Assembly: GCA_028868375.1 (NCBI GenBank)
Contig: JAGWUP010000008.1
Coordinates: forward strand, 68,751 to 132,750
DNA length: 64,000 nucleotides
Direction: 5' to 3'
Source: Elusimicrobiota bacterium
Lineage (GTDB): Bacteria; Elusimicrobiota; Elusimicrobia; UBA1565; UBA9628
Position numbers and translations under genes: made by a program. Of this stretch, positions 40,701-48,798 are shown one piece after another. The notes beneath the pieces were generated by a model. The model was not told where the DNA came from. It did no database searches and was given only the letters and a program-made list of their open reading frames with translations. Positions within the stretch are counted from its first letter, which is position 1. Every line of letters begins with the position of its first letter.

Positions 40701-42516
40701 AATCCTCGTTGAGCCGCCACAGTTCATCGGCTCCTCGGTCGTAGCGCTTCTGCTCCCAGTCCTTGGTGCCGAAGACCTTGACTGTTTCCACCTGATCCAG
40801 GCTGGCCAGGCCCTCTTCGTTCAGGTCGGATTTCTTCTCGGTGACCTGCTCTCCCATCTTCGCCAGCCGGTCGGTGTAGATGCCGGCGACGATGCCCAAA
40901 GCCGGCACGATGGCCAGCGTCAGCAGCGCCAACGGCCAACTCAGGAAGAACGTCATGCCCAAGCCGAAGGCCAGGTAGAGGGAATAGTGCAGCAGGATCA
41001 GGCGAACTTGTACATTCTTGGTGAAGAGATAGTTGGTGTCGACCAGCAAGCGGCCGCCGAGCTTGCCCGCGGTCTGCTCGCCATGGAAGTCCATGTTCCG
41101 GTCCAGCAGGCTGCTGGTCAGGGCCGCTCGGTAGGCCGCCACGCCCCACAAGGAGAGGACCTGGTCGATGACGGTATGGGTGCGCTCGACATAGACGTAG
41201 GCCCAGCAAGCGGCCGTCAACAGGGCGGAGTAGAGTGCCAGCATCGGCCAGCCGGCGACCAGGCCGACGGCGGCCGCCGCCGAGGCGGATGCCAGCAGCG
41301 GCCCAAGCAGGAAGGCCATGGCTCCGTTGAGCGTGGCGTCGGCGACCAGCAGGCGCTTGGCGACGCTCACCTGCGACGATAGGGGCTGGATGATGTGGGC
41401 CAGGGCGGCATCCCCGACTGACATTTCGTAGAAAGTTTTGAGGAGCGCCTCGGTCGCGCGGCGCGAGCGCTCCGGGACTCTGTTCCAGATCCGTCGCGCT
41501 AGGGGGGCGGCCTCGCCGGCCAGATAGCCCAGATGGGCGGTGGTTTGGGCGAGGTAGGCCTCGAACTCGCCGGCGCCGGCGCGGTGGGCGGCCTCGTGGG
41601 CTTTGATGACGGATTGAACATGCGGCGGCAGCAGTTCGAGCGCCGGAGAATCGGAATCTTGCCGGGCGATCAGCGTGAAGACCGCCGCCAGCAGGCGCCG
41701 CAGGGGCGGGGCGCGGCTGCCCTGGTCGGCGATGAGGGCCTGCCGCCATTGGGCCGCGGCCGAGCGCGCCGCTATGCCGAAATAAGCGGCGGCCGAGACG
41801 GCGAAGACGGCGCCTGCGGCCATGACCGGCCATGCGAGCAAGCCTCCCGCCAAATGGGCGAGGTAGAAAGACAAACCTGCGCCGACTGTAGCCAGATTGC
41901 CCGCCGTCGCCTGACCGATGGCGGAGGTCGCCTCCGTCGCGAGGATTGGGATGGCGGCCCGCGAACGTGTCGGAGTCGCTAGCGCGCGACGAGCTAGCGG
42001 CGGCGAGACTGACCTGCCGCCGTTCGCGACTTCGACCGGACCGAACGGCTCGGGCTCGACTGGCGCGGACGGCTCGGAGTCCAGGCTGCCGGGACGGCGG
42101 ACAGGGTTGACGAAATCGGCCGCCGCCTTGATCACGGCGGGTTCGGCTGCCGCTGATTCGACGGCGCGCGTCAACGGGAGGGCCTCAGCCGCCGTCGAAG
42201 CCAGTCTGCCTAATGCTGGTCTTTCTAATGCCGGGCTAGCCGCCGTCGCCGCTTGCTGGGTCGCGGCGGCCGGCGTTTGTAGCCGCGGCGGCAGCGCCCA
42301 AGAAGAGACTTGTGGCAAGCCGCCCAGCGCTTCGAAATTCTCCGGCAGAGAGGTCGGCTCTTGCGGCAGGGACAAGACGGGGCCTAGCGCCGGCGCCGCC
42401 AGATGAAGCCCTAGCGCTACCGGATCGATCGCACGGAACCCGGCCGCGGCGGCCTGCGGGCCGAAGCTCAGCAGCAACAGACTATTGCAGAGTAGAACGG
42501 CGAGCGCGCGTTTCAT
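37717..42516 (-). CDS. Giant fused double ABC exporter with HEAAH-containing N-terminal region
   Basis: A 1599-residue protein. Residues 1-25 are a signal-like helix (LLCNSLLLLSFGPQAAAAG), 30-200 an Ala/Pro-rich region, then hydrophobic helices, and HEAAH at 307-311 (a possible zinc-protease motif). ABC exporter unit 1 follows: six helices, then NBD1 with GETGSGKST (about 742), LSGGERQR, LVLDEATRSLD, IAHRLST. A basic linker leads to unit 2 with GPSGSGKST (about 1385), LSDGQRQR, LILDEATAALD, VAHNLTT. Both ATP sites look complete. A second in-frame ATG at 42606 adds 30 residues; I chose 42516 for the signal-like start, but no ribosome-binding site supports either. Confidence 0.82.
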   Translation of the reverse strand: MKRALAVLLCNSLLLLSFGPQAAAAGFRAIDPVALGLHLAAPALGPVLSLPQEPTSLPENFEALGGLPQVSSWALPPRLQTPAAATQQAATAASPALERPALGRLASTAAEALPLTRAVESAAAEPAVIKAAADFVNPVRRPGSLDSEPSAPVEPEPFGPVEVANGGRSVSPPLARRALATPTRSRAAIPILATEATSAIGQATAGNLATVGAGLSFYLAHLAGGLLAWPVMAAGAVFAVSAAAYFGIAARSAAAQWRQALIADQGSRAPPLRRLLAAVFTLIARQDSDSPALELLPPHVQSVIKAHEAAHRAGAGEFEAYLAQTTAHLGYLAGEAAPLARRIWNRVPERSRRATEALLKTFYEMSVGDAALAHIIQPLSSQVSVAKRLLVADATLNGAMAFLLGPLLASASAAAAVGLVAGWPMLALYSALLTAACWAYVYVERTHTVIDQVLSLWGVAAYRAALTSSLLDRNMDFHGEQTAGKLGGRLLVDTNYLFTKNVQVRLILLHYSLYLAFGLGMTFFLSWPLALLTLAIVPALGIVAGIYTDRLAKMGEQVTEKKSDLNEEGLASLDQVETVKVFGTKDWEQKRYDRGADELWRLNEDYARVQSVYSTLTGSLSDFFTRFGVYIAGGLLVAGSLAGLSLATVVQFAGFANFIFYAFLGLTHYYTIYKTAEAQTAATREMLLHERSKDSPQARPLPEGPLSVRFEDVSFSYPGREAPALQSVSLQANAGETIGIVGETGSGKSTLVNLLLGLWKPDGGKILVGSQDILDTQRQSLLGGVGIVTSDTRLFPGTIRENMLFGNKEVSEEKLQQVIKMAGARFFETDKKRFPEGLDTDAQEGKRLSGGERQRIAIIRALLRDPRVLVLDEATRSLDQASEAGIQRALDALPAGQTRIVIAHRLSTVRHADRIYVLKAGRVIESGTHQELLALDGVYAKLVGKEARRASRAANRREAHAKKATNAEQQAAANPESSPQAEAPLHGMARARAWLKRVKLSMGETRASAINLIRGDRQVEPFVPLLTVLGLGGLLTAVTGLQMASARWIELFLKTVELTAKTSWHAHSAELLGLSAAITAATALGALLSWQTQRRQPAFSARVAAQIRKTLMGLFHDRPLSFHHEHSSGGLGARLNDDTETLASKNVDQRVSLVPQIVMLGFSVYFMLHANAAIVALVLALIPLLGLANGYFGSKVEKSSSTYSKARQDVGKLGNLLLDQVRVIKLFGAERQEAGRYAQKAFALAAVGQERARYIATNWALTSSVSDFFTKYLIFIVGAWEMVFHPLLTVGAVTAMTIYTGYIKGSLSGLSQTWLSYKQARGETEFIRKVLAEGKATSDRPGARPLPSGPARIQFEDVDFHHGHGGPGVENINLTIEPGQTVAFVGPSGSGKSTLLALLHRLVAPQSGKVLINGMDIADATADSLSRDVAKVSQETWLFNETLRYNLTYGSTNVSDEQLRQAIKAAGAEFVFDEEKFPEGLETRVTGRGQSLSDGQRQRVALVRALLRRAPVLILDEATAALDKDTERRVVTALREVKTSDGYTPTKLVVAHNLTTTEDADQIVVLEDGQIVAVGTQEQLLETCPLYQELWEESLDESD

Positions 42517-42710
42517 CCCGTTGACCCAGGTTTTAAGACTTGCTTGTCCAACGCTTGCCCAGCGCCGACGAGACAGAACGGCGATGGGGCTTTGGAGCTT
42601 ACGCATAAGTATGAAATGGTAACGGCTTTGCGCCGATTCATGCTGGGCCCAATGGGAACCCCCGGCGCCGTTTTTTGGCCTAGGTCTCCGCAGGCCCTTT
42701 GCCAGCGACA

Positions 42711-42739
42711 TTGACAGCCGGCGCCGGGTCAGCCATACT
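42711..42739 (+). promoter_or_regulatory. Promoter of the RDD gene, likely leaderless
   Basis: TTGACA (42711-42716), 17 bp, CATACT (42734-42739). The ATG at 42745 follows after 5 bp, so transcription would start at or next to the first base of the start codon. Confidence 0.7.
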
Positions 42740-42744
42740 GGGGC

Positions 42745-43560
42745 ATGGTGGAAGCGGCTGGAGAGGCGCCCGCGGAGATCGTCGTCCAGCCCGGCAGGTT
42801 CGACGACCGCCTGATCGCCTACGTGCTCGATGTCGCCCCCCTGGCGGCTCTTTACTGCGCCCTCGCCTATTACGGAGTTTTCGCTCGGGCGCTGCGCGCT
42901 CCGCGCCTGGCGCTGGCCTTCTTGGCGGCCTACGTGCTCTACCAGTTCGCGGGCAACCTGGCCGGCGCGACGATCGGCAAGCGCTTGATGGGCCTGCGGG
43001 TGGTCCGGCGAGACGGCCGCTCCCTGGGGGCGGCGAGGAGCCTTGCGCGCGCCCTGGGGCACTTGGTCAGCATGCCCCTCTTCGACTTGGGCTTCCTCTT
43101 GGCGCTCGTTCATCCAGAGGGGCGGGCCCTGCACGATCTGTTGGCGGGCTCCGTGGTGGTCGAGCCGCGCGCCAAGTCCAGAGCGGAGGCCGGGGCGCTG
43201 TTTGCCGCGGCGGCGCTGACGCTCTGCGGGCTCTACGCCCTGATCCTTTATATCAACCTCTACCGGCCCACCCCGGCGGACCGCTCGGCGGTGGCGCGCG
43301 CGCGCGCGGGGCTTGAGGTCGTCTCCCGCATCGAGGACGCCTACTTCGCCGCCCACGGCACCTACGCCGACCGCTTAAGCGAGCTGGCCCAGGCCAGCGG
43401 CGATCCGGCCCAGTTCAAGCGGGCGATGGAGGCGCTCTTCGACGCCCGCAAGGGCTTTCGCCTGCGCGCGGGCAACCGCCGCTACCGGCTGGAGGCCTTC
43501 GCGCTGGACCGGCGGCGCACCCCGGTCGCCGTCGAGGGGCCTCCGGCCCGCGTGTTCTAA
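42745..43560 (+). CDS. RDD-family membrane protein with pilin-like C-terminal domain
   Basis: A 271-residue protein. The RDD domain (about 15-140) shows GRFDDRLIAYVLDV and, in the second helix pair, TIGKRLMGLRVVRRDGRSL, both typical. A further helix lies at 148-168. The last 95 residues (RARAGLEVVSRIEDAYFAAHG, then TYADRLSELAQASGDP) resemble the periplasmic domain of type IV pilin-like or major-pseudopilin proteins that follows their N-terminal helix. Such a join is uncommon. RDD proteins may transport ions or compatible solutes; the role here is unknown. Confidence 0.78.
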   Translation: MVEAAGEAPAEIVVQPGRFDDRLIAYVLDVAPLAALYCALAYYGVFARALRAPRLALAFLAAYVLYQFAGNLAGATIGKRLMGLRVVRRDGRSLGAARSLARALGHLVSMPLFDLGFLLALVHPEGRALHDLLAGSVVVEPRAKSRAEAGALFAAAALTLCGLYALILYINLYRPTPADRSAVARARAGLEVVSRIEDAYFAAHGTYADRLSELAQASGDPAQFKRAMEALFDARKGFRLRAGNRRYRLEAFALDRRRTPVAVEGPPARVF

Positions 43561-43621
43561 GCCCGCGTCAGCGGGCTTGCGTCTGGCCGGATAGGGATAT
43601 GCGTTAGGCCATGACGGCCGG
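43561..43621. repeat. Single 58-bp-type hairpin repeat between convergent genes
   Basis: Read leftward, GCCGTCATGGCCTAACGCAT and the following TCCCTATCCGGCCAGACGCA match the tandem units at 7680-7822. The hairpin here is GCCCGC-TGAC-GCGGGC: the loop TGAC is kept but the stem differs from GCCGGC/GCCGGC while remaining paired. It fills the whole 61-bp space between two gene 3' ends and may terminate both transcripts. Confidence 0.78.
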
Positions 43622-45247
43622 CTAGCGGCCGGCGCGAAACTCCACCAGCTCCCAGGCCCCGTAGCGGCGCTGGAAGGCGATGGAGCCGGGGGCGGCCAGG
43701 GCCGCGAAGCGGAGGGCCTCGCGCGCGCGCAGGACGACGAAGGTGCGCCGGCCCTTTTGGGGCAAGCGCCGCACGTCGCCGTCGTCGCCGAAACGGGCGG
43801 CGTTGCCGGGCTCCTTCTTCGCGTAGGCCAGCTCTCCGATCCAGTAGATGATCTTGTCGACCGGGCGGCGCAAATAGAAGGAGAGGCCGTGCACGTAGAT
43901 GTCGTAGGCCCAGACCGCGTCGCCGTCTTGGGCGCGCGCGGCGATGGCTTGGGCCACCGGCTTGGCGCTGAGCAGGGCTTGCCCGGAGTTGAGGGTCAAC
44001 AGAAAAGCCGCGCCCAGGGCCAGGCCGCCGTAGCCGAAGGCGCAGGCCCTTTTCGCGGCGTCCCGCAGCCGGACCGCGGCCAGCAGCGTCGCCCCCAGGA
44101 TCGCTACGCCCAGCGGCGCCCAGGGCAGGGCCTGTCGCGGCAGTTGGGGAACCCACGGCGCGGCCCCGGCGACGGCCAGCAACGCCAGCCCCAGCGCGGT
44201 CGACAACTTGCGGCTTAAGCGCGGCAGCTCGTCTTGAATCTGCCGCGCGGACAAGAGGGCCAAGTGCGGCAGCACCGGCAGGATGTAGGTGGCGAGCTTG
44301 GAATGGGACAGGGAGAAGAAGGCCGTGACGATGGCGGCCCACAGGGCCAGCGCCGCGTCGGCGGGCTGCGCAAGCCACTGCCGCGGCCGGCGGGCCAGGG
44401 CGGCCAGCGCCGCCGGCGCCCAGGGCAGCAGCGCCGCCGGCAGGACCAGCAGGAAGAAGTACCAGGGGCTGTCCCGGTTGTATTTGTGAGTCAGGAAGCG
44501 CTCGAAATGCTGCTCGATAAAGAAGAGATGCAGGAAGCCGGGATGCCGGCGCTCCATGACGATGAACCACGGCGCCGTCAGCGCGCAGAACAAGACGATT
44601 CCCAGCGGGCTGATCAGCCGGCGCAGCCCGGGCCGCCACTTTGGAAACAGCAGCCAGAGGGCGACGGCCCAGGCCCCGGGCAGCACCAGCGCGATCAGCC
44701 CCTTGGCGAGGAAGGCCGCCGCCGCGCAGGCCCAAGCGGCGGGCGCGGCCCAGCGGCAGTCCTCGGGGCGGAGCATGCAGCGCAGCATCAGCGCGGTCTG
44801 GGCGAGGAAGGCTATCGTCAGCGGGAAATCCGGCGTGATGTAATGGGACAGAAAGAAGAAGAGGCCCATGCTGCCCAGGGCCGCGGCCCCGAGGACGCCG
44901 GTCATGGGATCGTAGAGCCAGGAGCCCAGCCAGGCGGTCAGCAAGAGCCCCGCCAGCGCCAAGAGCGCCAGCGGCAGGCGGGCCTGAGCCTCGCCGACCC
45001 CGAAGATCTCGTAGGAGGCGGCGGTCAGCCAATAGCCCAACGGGGGCTTCTCGACGTAGTCCATGTAGTCGAGATGGGGCGTGGCCCAGTCGCCGGTCTG
45101 GACCATCTCGCGCGGCACCTCTGCGTAGCGCGCGTCGTCGACCTCGATCAAGGGATGGCCGAGGCTCCAGAACGGGGCCGTGGCCGCCAGCGCCAGGAGC
45201 AGCCAGGCCCACAAGGGCGCCTGCCGCCTTCCGGCCGGCGCGCTCAT
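43622..45247 (-). CDS. ArnT-like glycosyltransferase (GT83, dolichyl-phosphate-mannosyltransferase superfamily)
   Basis: A 541-residue integral membrane protein with 11-13 helices. Early in the protein IEVDDARYAEVPREMVQTGD has the acidic residues of the first periplasmic loop that coordinate lipid-linked sugar in ArnT, followed by YVEKPPLGYWLTAASYEIFG, a strong family marker. It transfers a sugar from a polyprenyl-phosphate donor to lipid A or another envelope acceptor. It shares ATGA with the upstream dehydrogenase gene. Confidence 0.87.
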   Translation of the reverse strand: MSAPAGRRQAPLWAWLLLALAATAPFWSLGHPLIEVDDARYAEVPREMVQTGDWATPHLDYMDYVEKPPLGYWLTAASYEIFGVGEAQARLPLALLALAGLLLTAWLGSWLYDPMTGVLGAAALGSMGLFFFLSHYITPDFPLTIAFLAQTALMLRCMLRPEDCRWAAPAAWACAAAAFLAKGLIALVLPGAWAVALWLLFPKWRPGLRRLISPLGIVLFCALTAPWFIVMERRHPGFLHLFFIEQHFERFLTHKYNRDSPWYFFLLVLPAALLPWAPAALAALARRPRQWLAQPADAALALWAAIVTAFFSLSHSKLATYILPVLPHLALLSARQIQDELPRLSRKLSTALGLALLAVAGAAPWVPQLPRQALPWAPLGVAILGATLLAAVRLRDAAKRACAFGYGGLALGAAFLLTLNSGQALLSAKPVAQAIAARAQDGDAVWAYDIYVHGLSFYLRRPVDKIIYWIGELAYAKKEPGNAARFGDDGDVRRLPQKGRRTFVVLRAREALRFAALAAPGSIAFQRRYGAWELVEFRAGR

Positions 45248-46275
45248 GGGATGAGCAGCACCTTGCCGAACTGCCGCCCCTGCTCCAGATACTCCTGGGC
45301 TTGCCGCGCCTGCTCAAGCGGGAAGCTGCGGTCGATGACGGGCTTTAGCCGTCCCTCCCCCGCCAGGCGCGTCACCCGCCGCAGTTCCGCCAGGGTTCCC
45401 ATCGTCGAGCCCAGGATCCGGTAGTGGCGAGAGAAGACGTAGCGCAGGTCCAGCTCCACCGTCGCTCCGCTGGAGGCGCCGCAGGTGACCAGGCGGCCGC
45501 CCGGGCGCAGGCTCTTCAAGCTGGAGGCGAAGGTGGCCGGGCCGACGTGCTCGAAGGCGATGTCGACGCCGGCGCCTCCGGTGAGCTCCTTGGCGCGCGC
45601 CGCCAGGTCTTCCTTGGGCAGCAGGACGCCGGCGTCGGCTCCCAGGGCGCGGGCCTTCTCCAGTTTTTCACGGGAGGTGGAGGCCGCCAGCGCGCGCGCG
45701 CCGGCGAGCTTCGCGATCTGGATCGCCGCCACGCCGACGCCGCTGCCGGCGCCCACCACCAGCACCCACTGGTCCGGGCCGCAGCCGCCCAGGCTCATCA
45801 GCATGTGCCAGGCGGTCAAGAAGGTCAGCGGGAAGGCCGCAGCCTGCTCGAAGCTCAGGCCTTCCGGAAGCGCCAGCAGGTAGCGCTGCGGCACCGCCAG
45901 CAGCTCCGCGTAGCCGCCCCAGCCGCCCCGCTGTCCCAGGATGCCGTAGTCGCGGCAGAGATTGTCGCGGCCGGAGAGGCAATCCTGGCAACGCCAGCAG
46001 GAGCGGCCCGGAGCCACGATGACGCGGTCTCCCGCCTTGAAGCCCGAGACGCCCGCTCCGGTCTCCACGATCTCTCCGGAGACGTCGCTGCCCAGCACGT
46101 GCGGGAGCTTGATCTTATAGACGGGAAGTCCGCGCCGCACCCAGAGGTCGAGATGGTTGAGGGCGCAGGCGCGCACGCGGATGAGGGCCTCGCCGGGGCC
46201 GGGCTTGGGGTCCGGCACCTCGGCCGGCGCGAGGTTCTCGACGCCGCCCCAGGCCTTGACGATGACAGCCTTCAC
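45244..46275 (-). CDS. Zinc-binding alcohol dehydrogenase/quinone-oxidoreductase-like (MDR) enzyme
   Basis: A 343-residue medium-chain dehydrogenase. The GroES-like domain has GSDVSGEIVETGAGVSGFKAGDRV and a structural zinc site with four cysteines (CWRCQDCLSGRDNLC). The Rossmann domain is VLVVGAGSGVGVAAIQIAKLAGA. It oxidises or reduces an alcohol, aldehyde or quinone with NAD(P); no substrate is evident. The start is GTG at 46275. GTCTAC-AAA-GTAAAC just upstream (46284-46298) is an imperfect inverted repeat that might be an operator. It overlaps the glycosyltransferase gene. Confidence 0.88.
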   Translation of the reverse strand: MKAVIVKAWGGVENLAPAEVPDPKPGPGEALIRVRACALNHLDLWVRRGLPVYKIKLPHVLGSDVSGEIVETGAGVSGFKAGDRVIVAPGRSCWRCQDCLSGRDNLCRDYGILGQRGGWGGYAELLAVPQRYLLALPEGLSFEQAAAFPLTFLTAWHMLMSLGGCGPDQWVLVVGAGSGVGVAAIQIAKLAGARALAASTSREKLEKARALGADAGVLLPKEDLAARAKELTGGAGVDIAFEHVGPATFASSLKSLRPGGRLVTCGASSGATVELDLRYVFSRHYRILGSTMGTLAELRRVTRLAGEGRLKPVIDRSFPLEQARQAQEYLEQGRQFGKVLLIP

Positions 46276-46402
46276 GCGGACAGTCTACAAAGTAAACTAT
46301 GCAAGCAACGAGCGCCTGGCCGCGCTGGCGCTGGCCCGATAGTCCTACCCACAGGGGCCATACGGCCCTGGCCGCCACCAAGCGGACCGCTATCCTTGGG
46401 GC

Positions 46403-48787
46403 ATGCCGCTTGCATCGGTCGGCCTGTGGCTGGCGCTCTGCTGCGCCGCCGCCGGACCGCGCCTGGGAGTCGACGCCGTTCCGGGCGCGGAGGCGGCGCC
46501 GCGCACGCCAGTCCCGGCGTTGCAACTTGCCGGGCCGCTGCTGTTGCCGGGATCGGCGATCCAAGTCGTTTCGCCGCCTGCCGCCGCGACTGCAAGCGGC
46601 GACGAAGCCGCGCTCGCGGGTGCGGACCCGCTGGTCGCTATCGGCCTCAAGGCGAATCCGACTCCTCGCGAGATCGCCGGGCTGCAAGCCGCCCTCGATC
46701 CTCGCCGGGGTTCGGGGCATCGCGAGGAGGCGCTTGCGGCGTTGTTTACCGGCGCGCCGGCTCGCCCCGAAGCCGGGCTCATCGTGCCCGAGCTGCCGGC
46801 GCCCGACGGCTTCCGCCAGCAGAACGGCTTGCTGCTTCCGGAAGCGCGGCAGGGGAGCGGCGACGTCGCGTTCAGCGCGGCCAGCCGGGACAAGGCCGCG
46901 GCGCTGGAAGCCCTCGATGAGCCGGGCTTCTTCCGCCGCCCCGCCGAGCAGCAGCAGGCCGTGTTGGACAGGCTCTCGCTGCTCTGGGACCTGGGCGAGC
47001 AGCCGCGGACAGGGACGCTTCTAGGCCTTCTCGCGGCCGGGCCGCCATTGGCCGTCCGCGAGCAGGCCTACGCGCTGCTCGAGCGCTTGAAGCCGGCGGA
47101 CTTCTCGGCGCGTCAGCAGGAGCTGCTGCTCAAGGCGATCGACCTCAACCCGGGCGACGAATTGCTGCCCGCGGGACAGGCGGCGATGGCGCGGGCGGCA
47201 AGCGACCTGGCGGCCTTGTCGGAGGGCGGCTATCATCACTATCTCAACATCCTCTCGCGCGAGCCGCTGCCCCTTTATGCCGACGGCCTGCCCGGCATCC
47301 CGGCGCAGACGACCTTCGGCATCGAGTTGGAGTTCGCCGCCATCGACCGCGAGGCCAATGACAGAGACTCGGACGCCACGAATCGACTGGAAAGCTACCT
47401 GATGGAGCGGATTCCGAGCCTCATCGAGGCTGGAGAGCTGGCGGCGGGCTGGGTGATCAAGCATGATTTTGACGGCAACCCCGAGATCAACACGCCGATA
47501 CTGACCAACGATAGGGCCGGCTTTGCCGAGCTGGGCCGCGGGCTCGGCAATATCCGCGCTCTGTTGGGCTCCTGGTTCAACGACAAGCCCCACGCGCTGG
47601 CGCAGGGGATGCACATCCATGTCGGCACGCCTCAGCCGCAGCCTGGGCGGGACGCGGCGCTGGCCTTCGCCGGCAAGGCTTTGGAGAGGTTGTGGGCCTC
47701 GCTGTCGCCGACAAATGACCTCGGCAACGTCGCGTTCGCTCCGAGCGCGCTGTTTGGCGACCCCTATATCGGCAAGAACGAGACGCTCTGGTATACCGAT
47801 ATAGGAAAGGGCACCGTCGCCTTCAACGCGTTCGCACCCGTTCCCTTGGCTTCCGGCGATTTTCTCGAGCGGCTGCAGGCGACGGTCGGCGTCGCGATGC
47901 AGGCGGCGTTGCGTACGATGGCGCGACCGGAGCTTTTCAACGCGCTGGACTGGGGGCTGCCGCTGCCGGCCTCCGAGAGGCCCTGGAGCGAGGAGGACGG
48001 CTTGCGATTGCGTCGAGGCCTGGACCGTTTGTTCGCGGACAACGTCGAAGGCAAGGCCTCGGTGCTGCGGCTGCTGCTGCGCCTGGGCCGCCGGCCGGAG
48101 CGCGTCGCGGCCGCGCTAGACAAGCGCGGCGCCGATCCGGCAGCGGCCTGGTATCAGGAGGCGGGGCTTGGCCCGTTGTACGAAGCGCATGCCAAGGCGG
48201 GCGGCTTGGACGAGGGAGAAGTGCTGGCCGCGGTGCTTCCGAAGCTTCGGCCAGACCTGCTCCATCGATTGCTGAGTCGATTAATCGGCTTGGCGCCGAC
48301 CGAGAGCCTGGCGCGGCTGTTGGGACGGTTAGATCGCCGCGTCCTTGACGGCTTGCCGCCTGTCTTCTTCGCCGACAAGATTCTGCGCGGACATCACGAT
48401 TGGGTCAACAGCGTCGGCTTCTCGCCTGACGGCAAGACGCTGGCCTCGGGGTCAGACGATGGAACGATCCGGCTCTGGGACGCGGCGAGCGGGAGAGAGC
48501 TTCATGTGCTGCGCGGACATGACGTTGGGGTCACGAGCGTCGGCTTCTCACCGGACGGCAAGACGTTGGCCTCGGGGTCATACGATAGGACGGTCCGGCT
48601 CTGGGACGCGGCGAGCGGGAGAGAGCTTCATGTGCTGCGCGGACATGACGTTGGGGTCAAGAGCGTCGGCTTCTCGCCTGACGGCAAGATGCGGGCCTCG
48701 GGGTCAAACGATAAGACGGTCCGGCTCTGGCGCAGAGGCCCCGTCGCCGAATTGTCGGGTCGCGCGTCTACAAGCTCGGCGAGGTAG
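46403..48787 (+). CDS. Secreted amidoligase-like protein with three C-terminal WD40 repeats
   Basis: A 794-residue protein with a signal peptide (SVGLWLALCCAAAG). After an Ala-rich helical region (about 30-290) comes an amidoligase-like domain (about 298-480): TTFGIELEFAAIDRE, KHDFDGNPEINTPILT and GMHIHVG match the ATP-grasp-like COOH-amine ligase family. Residues about 660-775 are three WD40 repeats (GFSPDGKTLASGSDDGTIRL), too few for a normal propeller, and the last breaks off at RLW followed by an unrelated tail. The ATG at 46403 follows a TATCCT box by 6 bp, so the message may be leaderless. Role in envelope or peptide modification is inference. Confidence 0.72.
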   Translation: MPLASVGLWLALCCAAAGPRLGVDAVPGAEAAPRTPVPALQLAGPLLLPGSAIQVVSPPAAATASGDEAALAGADPLVAIGLKANPTPREIAGLQAALDPRRGSGHREEALAALFTGAPARPEAGLIVPELPAPDGFRQQNGLLLPEARQGSGDVAFSAASRDKAAALEALDEPGFFRRPAEQQQAVLDRLSLLWDLGEQPRTGTLLGLLAAGPPLAVREQAYALLERLKPADFSARQQELLLKAIDLNPGDELLPAGQAAMARAASDLAALSEGGYHHYLNILSREPLPLYADGLPGIPAQTTFGIELEFAAIDREANDRDSDATNRLESYLMERIPSLIEAGELAAGWVIKHDFDGNPEINTPILTNDRAGFAELGRGLGNIRALLGSWFNDKPHALAQGMHIHVGTPQPQPGRDAALAFAGKALERLWASLSPTNDLGNVAFAPSALFGDPYIGKNETLWYTDIGKGTVAFNAFAPVPLASGDFLERLQATVGVAMQAALRTMARPELFNALDWGLPLPASERPWSEEDGLRLRRGLDRLFADNVEGKASVLRLLLRLGRRPERVAAALDKRGADPAAAWYQEAGLGPLYEAHAKAGGLDEGEVLAAVLPKLRPDLLHRLLSRLIGLAPTESLARLLGRLDRRVLDGLPPVFFADKILRGHHDWVNSVGFSPDGKTLASGSDDGTIRLWDAASGRELHVLRGHDVGVTSVGFSPDGKTLASGSYDRTVRLWDAASGRELHVLRGHDVGVKSVGFSPDGKMRASGSNDKTVRLWRRGPVAELSGRASTSSAR
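48383..48730 (+). repeat. Near-identical 126-bp tandem repeats encoding WD40 units
   Basis: Units start at 48383, 48509 and 48635 (CTGCGCGGACAT each time); the third is cut at about 48730. Units 2 and 3 differ at only a few positions, and long stretches such as GGGACGCGGCGAGCGGGAGA are unchanged, synonymous sites included. This implies recent duplication or gene conversion, and the copy number is likely to vary. Confidence 0.9.
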
Positions 48788-48798
48788 CTCGCAGCGGC

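Noticed and set aside
42517-43356. 280-residue N-terminal extension of the ABC fusion protein
   Set aside because: It is antisense to the RDD gene and has the usual shadow composition; a signal-like helix begins at 42516.
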